Assembly (NCBI GenBank): GCA_019677205.1
Contig: JAAMXY010000373.1
Span: 79,286-143,285, forward strand
Direction of reading: 5' to 3'
DNA length: 64,000 bases
Source of the DNA: Pinguiococcus pyrenoidosus
Lineage: Eukaryota; Sar; Pinguiophyceae; Pinguiochrysidales; Pinguiochrysidaceae
The translations under genes and the position numbers were made by a program. Below the pieces are notes generated by a model that was not told where the DNA came from, did no database searches, and worked only from the letters and a program-made list of their open reading frames with translations. Shown here in pieces: positions 33,109-44,656 of this stretch (position 1 is its first letter; each line of letters begins with the position of its first letter).

Positions 33109-33675
33109 GGGGCCATGCAGGCCTCTAGCAAAGGACTTGCAAGGACTTGGAGCTGGGGAGAGGGCGCAACGGCGGCGGTAGAGGCCTCTGAGGGTTTACT
33201 GCAACAAAGGCAGAATGTTCCGACTTGGAGGGGTGAAACATAAGGGAAGGTGTGCCAAATACGTATGTGCTTTTGGGTGAATAGTGTTGGACTAGTATTG
33301 ATACGTTGTATATAAATATGGTTTTCATTGTGATCCGAATCGAAAATAAGTTGTATTGATTGTGACGTAAGTGGCGATTTAGATTCACCCCTTCTGAAGA
33401 AGGAAATTTTTAATATTTTTAATATTTGCTTCACTTTTAGTTTTGTATATTATAAATCAACAAATTTCTCCACGAACGTCGAAGAAGATCCATTAAATCA
33501 GCTTATAGATTCCCATTCTTCCACCACTTATTCGTCAACAATACAGCTTCGTCTGCACCGTACTGATTCTATTTTTTAATCCGACAAAACAACCAATCAA
33601 ACCCAAACTCCACATTTGAATCGCTTGAATTTCCCGCGCTTTTTGGATGTTGACCGACGAGATGAACGGAAAAGA
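33109..33675. other. AT-rich intergenic divergent promoter region
   Basis: It lies between the divergent starts at 33108 and 33676. It is strongly AT-rich around 33280-33480. It ends with CTTGAATTTCCCGCGC just before the helicase start. No gene supported. Confidence 0.55.
33630..33637 (+). promoter_or_regulatory. E2F-like motif TTTCCCGC
   Basis: It lies 38 bp upstream of the helicase ATG. The wider context TTTCCCGCGCTTTTT is identical to that upstream of the P1B ATPase (8245 onward). Function inferred. Confidence 0.4.
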
Positions 33676-36600
33676 ATGCCCAGGAACAAGAAGAGACAGG
33701 GGCGGAATCGGGGTTCTGGGCCAGATCGGGATCAAAAGCAGCTTGTGGAGTTCCAGTATGTCCAGAACGGCCTCATTGCACCCCCTACTGTAGAGCTTTC
33801 CAAGAGCGGCCCAGAACACAAACCGACGTTTCACGCGGATTTGCTCACTTCGGTACCTTCTGCGCCGCTTCGAAAGCCTCTCGAGGGGGCCGTATACCAC
33901 AGCATCGGGCTCACACAAGCTTCTGGCGATGTTTGGATCCGATTCAGGCGCGAACGTCCTTCGCTGGCCTTACTCCAGGCCAAGAAATCTTCGTTTCCGC
34001 CGCCGCAACCACCAAGAAGGGAGCGCTTAAGGACGTGTACGATGCCTTGCTTGCCCAGCTGAACCCAGCGGGAAAAGGGGATGACGGTCGCCCAAACGCA
34101 GCGCCGGATCTCGACGACACCGGCTGGGACGACGAGGTAAATCCGCGTGTTTTCGGACTCTCAGCGGAGAATTGCGGATTTTACCCCCAAGATTCAGAGA
34201 GGAGACCTTGCTGGCAGATTCTTAGAAGTATGGGATCTATGAGGGCGAGGGATATACGAGATAAAAGCGCAACACAGCGCCAGTCCAAGCTGGTAGATGT
34301 CGAGATGCGGCGTCTCTCTCCTGCTGACCCCGCATCTTTTGCACCCTGTAGGATGTCTCCGGCGCGTCGATGCCGCCGTCACTGGCAAGATACGGGCCGG
34401 CATCAGCTGCCAAGGCTGTGCCCAGCGGAGCGGAGGTCAATGGCCGAGAGCCCTTTGGTACCCCGAGCTTGGGTGATGGAATGGGTCAGCGGCGTCGATT
34501 GCAGGGGAAGTATGGTGCAGGGTCTGCCATGCAGAAAAGCGGCAGCGTGGACGAAGCGGACGGATTTCACTCCGGCTACAGGCGTGCAGCCGCAGGCAGC
34601 GCCGCTTTGCCGCCGAAGCGGCAGAGCTTGGGCTGCACGAAGTCGAAGATCTTCGAGTTCGTCCAGCGGCATGGACTGCCAAAGCCCGTCTCGAGGTGGC
34701 TGAAGCAGAAGGGCGCCATCCACTTGAGTCTGGAGATGAGATACGACGCAAGCAGCGACGGGATAGTCCGAGTCCACGCGGAGGCGCGGACCAAGAAAGA
34801 GGCGGAGGCCATCGCCTACGCTTCCCTGAAGCGGATCCTGGAGGACCGAGGCGTCATGCGCCGCGGAGACCGGGCAGAGATGCGGAGCGTCGCCGCGTCC
34901 GGCTCGGTGCAGACAGTCCCGTTGTCCACTCTGAGCAACCACAAGGACGTGGTCATGTGGAATCGCGGTCGGGACATTCATCCGCACGAGGCGCTCAACC
35001 TGCTCCAGTTGATTCATCGGCAGGAGGATGGACCGGAGCCCGAGTTTCGTGTGGTCGTGTCGGGCGCACGGCAGAGCCATTCCTATTCCGCACAGCTCTC
35101 GATGCGCTGCGTCGCAGTGGTCCAGGCGGCCTTGCGCGGCAGACCGGAAGAGTTTGCGAGCCTGAGTCCGGCAGACTTTGTCTTTGAAGGCGCCGCCACA
35201 ACGCCCAAGAAGAGAGAGGCGTGCTTCGGCGCAGCGCTTGACCTCTGCCATCGCCTGCAAGAGCAATTTGGTGAGGCGATGCAGATGTACAGAGAGGTGG
35301 TGGCGAAGATCCGGGATGGCGGTGCCGTCCAGGAGCTGCGCGTGCCTTCCAGCCTCCTACAGCGCATGCTTGAGCTCGAGAGCGAAACCGAGCGACTCCG
35401 CGACGAGCTCGCGCTAGAGAGGGACGGAGCGACAGCTTCACGGAAGGCCTCTGTTCAAAGAAGCCTCAGAGCAGACGACGTGCAACTGCGAAACGGGTTC
35501 CTTCAGGAGAGGCAGCATGCCTATGATACCGCAAAGGAAGGGCGGCGGGCTGAGATGAGGAATGCCCGAAGGACGCTGCCGGCGTTTCACCACCGAGACA
35601 GTCTGGTGGAAGCCATATCAACACACCGGGCTGTGGTCATCGTGGGTGATACAGGCTGCGGGAAGAGCACCCAGGTGCCGCAGTTCGTCTTGGAAGAGTA
35701 TTCCCGAAGAGGTTATGGCGGCGTTTGCAACGTGGTGGTCACACAGCCACGGCGAGTCGCTGCCGTATCCTTGGCTCACCGGGTCGCGGCCGAGAGAGGT
35801 GAGACGGTTGGTGACAGCGTCGGATATTCCGTTCGGCACGAGAATCGGAATCCGCATCCCAACGGAGCGATCACGTTCTGCACCACTGGCGTGCTACTGC
35901 AGCGATTCCGAGGAGCGACAGAAGCTGGACCGCTTGATGAGGACGAGAGCCTCAAGCGGATCTCGCACGTCTTCATCGATGAAGCTCACGAAAGGAGTCT
36001 CGACTCCGACTTCTTGCTCAGCATCCTGCTGGCGAAGATTCGGGATTTGCCAAACCTGCGCATCGTCGTCATGAGCGCCACCATCCAAGCCGACCAGTTC
36101 AGTGGCTACCTCGGCGATGCGCCGGTGCTCGAGATTCCGGGCAGGACCTTCCCCGTGGACACCTACTTCCTGGAGGACCTGTCGGGGAAGGTATCCGGCG
36201 ATAGCCTTCGCGGCGCGTGGTTCGAGTGCCAGGAGCCCGGCAACTCGCGCTCCAGCAGCGGCGAGTTCTCCGACGCTAATCTGCCCTACTCGGTCCTCGT
36301 CGAGACGATTTTGTACCTGCATGCTGGTGATGGAAGCCGAGGTTGGCGTTGCGAAGGGCAGGCGATTTTGGTGTTTTTGCCTGGGTGGAACGAGATTGAG
36401 ATGGCCAGAACCGCGCTGCTGGAGGCGCTCCAACGGCACCGGACGGAGGCGACGGTGTCCCTTCTCGTGTTGCACTCGAACATGTCGGTTGACGAGCAGC
36501 AGAAGGTCTTCGAGCCGTCGGAGGAAGGGACTCGGAAGGTCATCCTGAGCACCAACATCGCCGAGACGTCGGTGACGATCCCTGACGTTGTGTACGTGGT

Positions 36601-38020
36601 GGACGCCGCCCTCGTGAGGGAGAACGTGTACAATGCGAGCCGCAACTGCAGCGCCTTGGTCACGCGCTTCGCAAGCCTGGCCAGCCTGAAACAGAGACGG
36701 GGCCGCGCGGGACGCATGCAGCGGGGCGCCGCCTATCACTTGGTGCCCCGCTCGTACGCAGAGACGATGATGCCGAAGGCCTCGACCCCGGAGATCCTCC
36801 GAATGCCCCTGGAGTCGATGTGCCTGAAGGCCGTGGCATTGAATCTCGCTCCCGTTGAGCGCTTCGCGGGGACTCTCATTGATCCTCCGCAGCTCGCAAG
36901 CCTGGCGGCTGCGGTCTCAAGGTTGGAGGATCTCGGCGCTATAAGAGTTACTGTCGCGAAGGGGGAGGACGACACGAGTGTCCGGGAGGAGCGCCTCACC
37001 CCGATCGGAAGATGGATGGCCTCGGTACCCTTGGATCCACCGCTGGCCAAGATGCTCCTGTTGGCAACGTTCTTCGGCGTGTCGGAGCCGGCGCTCACCA
37101 TCGCGGCAGCACTGAGCCTACCAAACAGCAACGGTATCTTCTTCAGACCGCGGGCAGACGCACCGGATGCTGAAAAGATCGCTGCCAAGGAGTCCAAGAT
37201 CTGCTTCAGCGATCCGGATGCCGCGGAGGACACGAACGCAGCAGTGGCGAGAAGGAAAAGCAACCGATCTGATCAGCTCACGGTTCTCAATGCAACGAGG
37301 GCCTACATGGCCGCGATGGATCGCGGTGGACGCCGCGAGGCCGTGGCGTTGTGCAGCGACCGCTTCCTGAACAACCGGTCGATGCGCCAGCTAGCCCTCC
37401 TCAAGCACAGCCTGGCGAGGACCGTCAGTAAGGCGAGCCGCTCCGCATCCCTCGCTCAGGCGAATCGCTTCGAAGGCCAAGACGCGGAGGATCCGCTGCT
37501 GAGGGGAGTGCTCTGCGGCGCTCTGTACCCCAATCTGGCCGTCCAGCTTACGGGCAGTGATCGCGGCCTCATCACCTTGGCTGGAGAGCTGGCACGGTTT
37601 CATCCCTCGTCGGTGAACTATAGTCTGAACAGCTCGGAGAGGCCCTACTACGCCTACGTCGAGAAGACGATGGGGAGCGCCAATGCCGGGATGCCACTTC
37701 TACGCGAGTGCTGCAACCTCGGCGCGGAGTGCGTAGCTCTCTTCGGCACGTCCTTTGGACCGCATCCGTACCTGCCGGGAATCTTGCTGCCGGAGGGGCT
37801 GCTCGACGCGCTTGATGCCGACGAGCTGGAAGTGGCTGAAGACCCGAAGTGCTGTAGGATCGTGCTCAAAGGCTCTCCCCGAGTTGCGCAAGCGATCTGG
37901 ACGCTTCAGCAAGCGTTGGATGCGCTCATCACCGCAGAAGCGACGGGGAAACGTTCACCGGAGCTGAAGGCCACAGTCTGCCAGATCGTGCGCGACTTCT
38001 TGGCGCTGGAGCAAAGCTAG
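33676..38020 (+). CDS. DEAH-box RNA helicase with two N-terminal dsRBD-like regions (DHX9/maleless-like)
   Basis: Exons 33676-33852, 33903-34136 and 34352-38020 give about 1,359 residues. Residues 14-95 (QYVQNGLIAPPTVE, GPEHKPTFHADLL, then TTKKGALKDVYDALLAQL) match a dsRNA-binding domain. A second dsRBD-like region at about 232-305 contains SKIFEFVQRHGLPKPVSRWL and TKKEAEAIAYASLKRIL. The helicase core has GDTGCGKSTQ (near 568), TQPRRVAA, DEAHERS (near 680), SATI, STNIAETSVTIPDVVYVVD and QRRGRAGR, followed by the HA2 region (RMPLESMCLKAVAL) and an OB-fold end. By family it unwinds RNA or RNA-DNA structures using ATP. The start is chosen at the basic MPRNKKRQGRNRGS because the frame upstream is not supported. 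Which subfamily (DHX9, DHX30 or DHX36) needs a phylogeny. Confidence 0.92.
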
Positions 38021-38295
38021 CATACATCTTGGCCGCACGCATTGCGGTTGTGTGGTTGTTTGGGTTGGTGCGAAGGTGAAGGGGAGAGAGAGCGCGCACG
38101 CGCGCGCTGCAGGCACTTGAAGCGCCGCTCTCAACCCAGTACTGTCGCGGCGGGAGGATCGAAGCGCGGACAACTGCAAGCAATTCCAATGCTCCTTCCA
38201 CTCTTAGCGATCCAAATGCACGCACGCAAGCCCGCGAGGGTGTTTTCACAGTGACTCCGCCGGAACAAGCATGAGTCGCTCTAAGCTTTCCATCC

Positions 38296-40690
38296 TTAGA
38301 TGGCGCCTTGGGCTCCCCCCTTGTCATGGAGAAGCATGTCACGGTCGGTGCGAATTGAAGGGCGACGACGATGCCGACCGACGCTTACCTCGTATGATCT
38401 CGAGAGCCGATCCTTTGCCGTCTGAAGATACTCACCAATGCTTGGCACTTTTCTGCGCAATTCGACGCCCTTCAGTACTCGAGATGCAAAGCGCCGCTCA
38501 GTGTGCTCGCAAATCTCCTTCAGGTCTCGACAGCTCATCCCGGAGGTGACCTGCGCGACTTGCGCGAGCTCAGCAGGGCTGAGCTGCTGAGCATACCGCT
38601 GCAACACGGCCACCCGGGTGTCGAAATCAGGCATATCGAAGTTCAGGATGAGATCGAAGCGACTCAGGAGCGCCGGATCGAGATCCTGGCGCCGGTTCGT
38701 CGCGGCGATGAGGGTGCACTTGGATTTCCCTGTGCATGCGTGGCGTTTTAGGGAACAATCCTCGGAAACTGGCTTCCGACGGATCCGGAGTATGTGTGGC
38801 ACCTGTGAAGCCTTCTAGACGCTGGAGAAGGACGCCGAGCAGGCGCCGCGTGGCTTCATGCATACCACCACCGCCGTCCTAGGATTTTGCAATGATTGTT
38901 AGCGCTTTGTCCGGTCGTTGTAGCACGACAGCTCGCTCATTTGGAGGCAAGGAAAGCCCGACGCTCCAACATTAGACGCCAGGAACCGGAAGCAAAATTC
39001 AACTTACCCCGCCGCCGCGTTGTTGCGCCAAGGCGTCAACCTCGTCAATGAACAAGACCGCTCCTCCGTCGATCTCCTCGCAGGCGTCAAGGATGGTGCC
39101 GAATCGCTTCTCCGACTCGCCATACCATTTGCTGACTGTCAAGATTGCCTCGATGTTAGCATTTTGGCTTGCCAGAGAAGCTGCCTCCCAATCGAGGAAG
39201 CGGCCTCCCAAATCAAGGGAGCGGCTCACGTACCAATTCGCTCGGTGCGGAGCAAGATGAAAGGCTTCTCCGCTTGCGAAGCGAGAATGCGCGCACAGAG
39301 CGTCTTCCCCGTCCCTGGTGGCCCCTCGAAAAGCACCGCCTTGGGCCGATTGCTCTCAAAGCGGGCTCGCGTCCTCTTCGCGATCTCATCGTAGGCCTCC
39401 GGATTCTGCAGCGCAAGGACCACCGTGTCCTTGAGCTCACTCTTTACGGACTCGTAGCCGGCCATCGACTCCCAGTCGATCTGTTGGCAGACAAACAAGG
39501 CATCAGGGTTGTGAGCCCGACGTCGAAGCTTCGCGTCGCGCTTGTCTTCGCCGGACACACCACAGAACTTGCCATCTTTGCTCCCCCGTCGTTGTTCTGC
39601 TTGCCGCCGTGAACTTGGCCATCCGCGTCGTAGACCTCCACCCCGAGGTCGACGAGGCGCTGAATCGGACTGGCACTGGCGGTGTCTGCACCCTTTTCCG
39701 GTCGACTCTGATTCGGAACCTCCAGGTTGAAGCCATCTGGAGACAGGCGAAAGCCAAAGACCCTTGAGGGCTCTTCGTCCCGACCTCCGCCTTAGTTTTC
39801 GTGGCGGAACGAATCGTTGCCTGTTGGCCGTGCGCATACCTCGCTTTGTCCGATCTTCTTCGGCTAGCCCTTCCAGGGACATCTCGTAGGCATCAGCTAC
39901 GAGAAAGCAGAGGAAAAGATGGAAGAGGAAGCGAAAGAGGCAATGATAAGCGCCGAAGACTTGGCTCACTTGCGCACCGTGTCCTTTTGTTACCGACTGC
40001 CTCGACCACCGACGCCGTCAGCTCCCCTTCGTACGTGAGCCACACAGCTCCCCTGTCCGCAACGACGATTTCGGATTCCGTCCCTGGCGTCTGCAAGTGG
40101 AAGGCAACCGTCGACTTGTCTCCCGCCGGCTGTCCTGCTCATGATTTTGTGCCTGTTAGCGCCGAAAGTGTTGTCACTTTCTGCGCCGGACTGCTACCTG
40201 GGCTAAGCGAAGCGCCGGGCCCCAGCTGCGCCAAGAGAGCGTGAAGCGCTCGCATGCTCATGGCCGTCGACTTCGGGAGCTCGAATGACACTTTCGGAAG
40301 GCCATTCGTCTGCCAAGTACGGAGAATGCCATTGACCTTCGAAGGATGCACGGCTGCAGAAGGGAGGCGCCGTACCTCTTCCGACGCAGGGGTCACCAGT
40401 AGCCGCCGCTTATCCTTTGCGCCCAGTCTCTCCTCGTGTCGGCTTCGAACCTTTGCCAGTTCCTTCCGAAGCAGGCGCAGCGCCTCTTCGTGACTCAGGG
40501 GCTCTTCCTTTGCTTCTGCAGAGGAATGCCAGAGCGCCGCGAGAGCCGCCGTCGCAGTCCACCGAAGGTGGCGACTCTTGGGAAGATTACAGAGTCGATC
40601 GTCAGCCATTTCTTCTCTTTCTGGAGCTGCAACACTGCTTGTAGTTCTGTCCATCATCATTTGGTGCTCTGCGGTCTTCATCCTACGCAA
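38296..40690 (-). CDS. AAA-type ATPase (plant At4g04180-like)
   Basis: Exons (minus) include 40198 upward, 40134-39994, 39896-39840, 39790-39573, 39480-39234, 39135-39008, 38878-38803, 38729 to about 38340, and a short last one. The intron after 39573 is GC-AG (GCAAGT donor); the rest are GT-AG. The AAA core reads IDWESMAGYESVKSELKDTV, Walker A EGPPGTGKTL, SKWYGESEKRFG, Walker B AVLFIDEVDALAQQRGG, MHEATRRLLGVLLQRLEGF, IAATNRRQDLDPALLSRFD, and VPSIGEYLQTAKDRL. The N-terminal part has a helical region (SHEEALRLLRKELAKVRSRH). It resembles a single-AAA family of plants and protists of unsettled function. The 5' end is uncertain: an alternative first exon at 40965 would encode MWRRFGPRAVLAARQIPTFE, a mitochondrial-type leader. 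Confidence 0.85.
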
Positions 40691-40763
40691 ATGGATTCAC
40701 ATCCGCCAAGACCCTTCGGCTGCTCTCAAGGAAGGTGCTTCGTAGCTCACGACGCCTCGGCTT

Positions 40764-41535
40764 TTAGCACAGAAGAGGCGCCCTTCCTTGTCTCTCACCA
40801 ATGTGTACATCACGATACGTCACGGACTCCGCAAGTTGGTCTTTCTCGCCCTTCAAAGTGAAGATTCCGGCATCGGGCGCCAGAGTCATAGGTGTTCTGT
40901 ACCTCGAATGTCGGGATCTGCCGAGCCGCCAGCACTGCGCGCGGCCCGAATCGGCGCCACATGGCGATGAACTCCTCTCCACGTGATTGCGCAGCTCGAC
41001 TTCACTGAATGAGAGAGAATCGTGGAAAAAACGCCAAAAACAGATTAAAACTGTGTTCTTTACTGGTGTAAGTTAAACGAAACGAAAGCGCTGGAAGATA
41101 CTGACCTCGATTTCGCGTCGCTTGAGCCCTCGTATCCGCGCCTTTCTTCCATAGTTGCATCAAAAGCAAAGTTTGGCAGGAGTTAGGGGATCAAATCAGC
41201 GAAGAAAGCGCCGAGATCTGTGGAATTCCGTCGATTTCTCCTCTTCTGCACCGCAAAGCGACAGAGACGCCGCTGTAGGTCCGCAGCCGTGGCGCTTTCT
41301 CTTTCGAAACTGCAAAGGCGCGCACTCCAGACACTTTCTCTGACGTGAGGTACCTCATGAAAAGCAAGCTCAGCACTACCGCCGCGGTATTCTCTCCACT
41401 TTCCGGCGCCAAAGTCCAATCCGCCAATTCTCCGTCAAATACGCCTTTAACCGTTGTCCCTTCCCTGGCTACTATCGCTTCTATTGCTTCTTTTCCCAGC
41501 TTCTCCCACCTTGAACTTTTATCGAAACATTTCAC
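40764..41535 (-). CDS. hypothetical small membrane protein, tentative
   Basis: An ATG at 41535 (minus) opens MKCFDKSSRWEKLGKEAIEA, then VFDGELADWTLAPESGENTA and a hydrophobic helix AAVVLSLLFM. Downstream exon-like blocks give KARIRGLKRREIE, then VELRNHVERSSSPCG and PMTLAPDAGIFTLKGEKDQL with AESVTYRDVH, and a stop at 40764. Frames agree if two GT-AG introns (after LLFMR and after REIE) are removed. No family is recognised. The last exon overlaps the possible alternative first exon of the AAA ATPase in another frame, so only one of the two models can be right. Confidence 0.35.
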
Positions 41536-41701
41536 ACAAATCCGAAACGGTGCGTGGCGGCTGTGCCGCGTCTGCTACTAGCGGGCGCGCCGCCAGATCC
41601 GTCTGCGTTGGCGCGCAAACGTCAGTTCAAACCGCGCGTCATCAGTTTAAATCCGTCTGCGGATTTCTTTGGACCCTCTGTTCCGATTCCAAAGCTCGAA
41701 T

Positions 41702-42233
41702 ATGCGTGCGTCGCTCCTCATCAGCGTGCTTGTGGCGCTTGTAGCTGGCGCTTCCGCCTTCGTTGCGGCTCCTCGCGCCTTGCCGACGCATCGTACAGCG
41801 CCGATAATCGCGTCTCGCGGCAGCAACCTGCACATGGGAGGCAAGGTCAGTGACGCTGGGCTACTGAATCGCTTCGCCGGGGCGTTCTGAGGGAAATGAG
41901 GCCGTGGCTAACGTGAAAAGCGGCGCAGGTGGCCAAGTTCGGCCCGTTCTCTCCGGCCGTGTACGCCGCCAAGATTGTCCTGGGCGAGCAGCGGCTGAAC
42001 AAGATCCGCGGAAAGGGCATTGCTCTTCACTCTCAGGTGAGGACGAAGGGCGGAAGCGGAAAAAACGTTGGAAGAAGGAAGCAAACTGAGCTTTTTCCGT
42101 GCGGTTTGTTCCATCGGATTCGCCGCAGGCCATCACGTATTTCTGCAACTGGGCCGGCACCCAGGGCAAGATGCGCAACCGGGTGATCAAGCTCGCCAAG
42201 ACGAATGGTGACAGACTGGGCTTCCTCGTGTAG
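41702..42233 (+). CDS. PGR5: PGR5, proton gradient regulation protein (photosynthetic cyclic electron flow)
   Basis: Three exons, 41702-41845, 41929-42036 and 42129-42233, encode 118 residues. The leader MRASLLISVLVALVAGASAF is a signal peptide that ends in the ASAF-VAAP plastid motif, followed by a transit-like stretch rich in Arg, Ala, Pro and Ser. The mature part has KFGPFSPAVYAAKIVLGEQR, LNKIRGKGIALHSQAIT, FCNWAGTQGKMRNRVIKLAK and the end NGDRLGFLV. This matches plant PGR5, including the IALHSQ block, the basic RxRVIxLAKxNGxRLGFL end and the size. PGR5 acts on the stromal side in antimycin-sensitive cyclic electron flow around photosystem I and in building the proton gradient. The bipartite leader implies a complex plastid. 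Exon junctions are GT-AG in phase. Confidence 0.93.
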
Positions 42234-42401
42234 AAAGAATGCAAGATTGACAGAGGACCGCTTAGAACGGGAACTTTGAGGAAGAATGTCATTGAATTTC
42301 TCAGCGTCGCGCAAATCTCGACCCAAACACACGAACAGAGGAGCAACGGCTGCTGCACACACGCTGCTCGGACACACGGGAACTAGTTTGTTGAAGCGAG
42401 C

Positions 42402-44656
42402 CTACGCCACACGCTGGCGCTTGGCGTTTCCGTTCGTCAGCTCTGCAGCCGCAGCCGCAGCCGCAGCCGCAGCCGCAGCCTTCTTCACTGGGGCGTCGCC
42501 GTTGCCGTTGGCGGCTCCCTCGATGGTCCACTTCTCGTTGTACTCATCGTTGTGGACGCCGGCGACGGCGCGGCCGGACGGATCTGCGCGGTTCTTGAAG
42601 CTCTCGTGCCACTCCATAGCGCGCGCCGTCGAGCACGCGATGGACGCCTCGTTGGGAACGGTCTGCGCGGCGGCGTGGCCCGGGAAGTGCGACTCGAAGA
42701 TCTCGCGGTAGCGGTACGCTTCCTGTGAGGCAGGAGCTTGTCATACCTCGTGTTGCCCACAGCACTGCGTGCGCTTCGCTTCACATACCTTGGTGGCGGG
42801 TGTCGCGTACGGGAAGCGGTGCGCCGCGTTGGCCATCTGGGCGTCGGTCACGGAGGCCTCGGCGACGTCGCGCAGAGCGTCAATCCATCCGTAGCCGACA
42901 CCGTCGGAGAACTGCTCCTTCTGGCGCCACAGGATGTGGTTGGGAAGGTAGGGCTCTTCCGGCGTATCAAAGGCCTTGCGGAGGATGTACTTCTCAATCT
43001 TCCTGGGAGCCTATGGCAGCGATAGCACGTCAGCAGGCCATTCGCTCCTGCATCCTCTTGGCCAGCAACTCTTTCAGGAGCCGAGGGCGCCTCTTCTCAG
43101 CAGCGGGACTCACCTTGGACGGCATCTTGCATTCCGCGTCCAGCTCCATGGAGTAGTCCATGAAGTCCATGTCGAGGAAGGGCACGCGCACCTCGACGCC
43201 CCAGGCCGAAGTGGACTTGTTCGCGCGGAGGCAATCGTAGAGATGCAGCCGCGTCACCTTGTCCCGGGTCTCCTCGAAGAACTCCTTGCCGTTGGGTGCG
43301 TGGTGGAAGTAGAGGTATCCGCCGAGGATCTCGTCGGCGCCCTCCCCGCTGAGAACCATCTTCACGCCCATGGCCTTGATCTTGCGCGACATGAGGAACA
43401 TCGGCGTGGAGGCGCGCACGGTGGTCACGTCGTACGTCTCCAGGTGGTAGATCACCTGCACATGTTGTAGGGGAGAGAGGGGGGGGAGGAAGGCTTAGTT
43501 TTGAGCATCTCTTCCACATGGAGCAGTTCTGGCTGCCCCTCGCTGCCATGTTCTTGTCTTCCTTTCTTTGTTTTGCTTACCTCGCTGATGGCATCCAGTC
43601 CTTCCTGGAGGGTGTAGGTGTACCCGTGGTGCACGGTTCCGAGGAACTCGGCGACGTCCTTGGCCGCCTTGAGGTCCGGGCTGTTCTCCAGGCCGATGGT
43701 GAAGCTGTGAAGGCGCTGGCCGACGAAGCCGGTGTTCTCGCGGCGGGCGCGCTGCTGGTGCAGGCGGCAGGCGATGCTGGCCACGAGCGACGAGTCCAGG
43801 CCTCCCGAGAGCAGCACTCCCCAGGGCACGTCACTCATCATGCGGCGGCGCACGGCGTTGATGAAGTGCGAGCGCAGCTCGCTGAGGTTGACCTCGTTGC
43901 TGGGCGGCTCGACGGCGGTGAGCCAGCTGGGGTTCCACCACTGCACGAAGTCGTTGGTCTTGCTGCTGAAGTACTTGCCCGGGGGCGCCTGGTGGTACGT
44001 GGCGCAGTTGTCGTGCAGGGCCTTCATCTCCGAGCTGAACCAGACGGAGCCGTCGGCGGAGTGGCCGTAGTACAGCGGCGTGATGCCCATCTGGTCTCGG
44101 ACGGCGAAGAACTCGTCGACCTTCTTGTCGTAGATCACGAAGCTGAACATGCCGCGCAGCTTGTGCACGAAGTCCATGCCGTACTTCTGGTACAGCGGGA
44201 TGACCACTTCGCAGTCACTGCCCGTGCGGGGCACGTAGCGGAAGCCGTCCTCGGCGAGCTCGTTGTACAGCGCCATGTAGTTGTAGATCTCTCCGTTGGC
44301 CGCCACGATGACGTTCCCACAGGGGGACACCAGGGGCTGCGAGCCACTGACAGCCACGCGTGCGGGTTAGGACTCTTCAAGACTCTTCAAGGGATCTGAA
44401 CGGCGGCGAGTTCTTGCACCTGTCGGGATCAATGATGGCCAGGCGCTCGTGCGCGATGCCGTGGTTGTTGTGGATCTGGTAGCCACTCCAGTCGGGTCCG
44501 CGGTGCCTAGGACGTGTCCGTGAGTGCGTCTGCGGCGGCGCGGCGTCTGAAACCCGCGCGCCAGAAGTACCTCAGGCGCTGCGAGCAGCGGATCATGAGT
44601 TTCCGCAGGTCTTCATCGCTCAGCGTGGAGTTGAAGATGGCGAAGATGCCGCACAT
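42402..44656 (-). CDS. asparagine synthetase, glutamine-hydrolysing
   Basis: Exons (minus): 44656-44571, 44506-44420, 44346-43581, 43455-43114, 43010-42789, 42722-42402, all in phase, 607 residues. The ATG is fixed by the mature sequence MCGIF, whose Cys2 is the glutaminase nucleophile. The amidotransferase domain has [18 protein letters not shown] and NGEIYNY. The synthetase domain has [16 protein letters not shown] (PP-loop), [31 protein letters not shown] and EVRVPFLD. By family it makes Asn from Asp, Gln and ATP in the cytosol. The C-terminus carries a species-specific tail with a run of about twelve alanines from a GCTGCG repeat (42440-42480) and a basic end NAKRQRVA. Confidence 0.96.

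Noticed and set aside
34069-34076. another GCGGGAAA match
   Set aside because: It lies inside helicase coding sequence, so it is not counted as a promoter element. The copy at 19049 is intergenic but more than 300 bp from any start and is also not counted.
34403-36739. two long minus-strand frames
   Set aside because: Antisense to the DEAH helicase exon; the GC-rich coding bias keeps them open.
43518-44399. 293-codon plus-strand open frame
   Set aside because: Antisense to the catalytic exons of asparagine synthetase, rich in Val/Ala/Leu from codon-bias complement.
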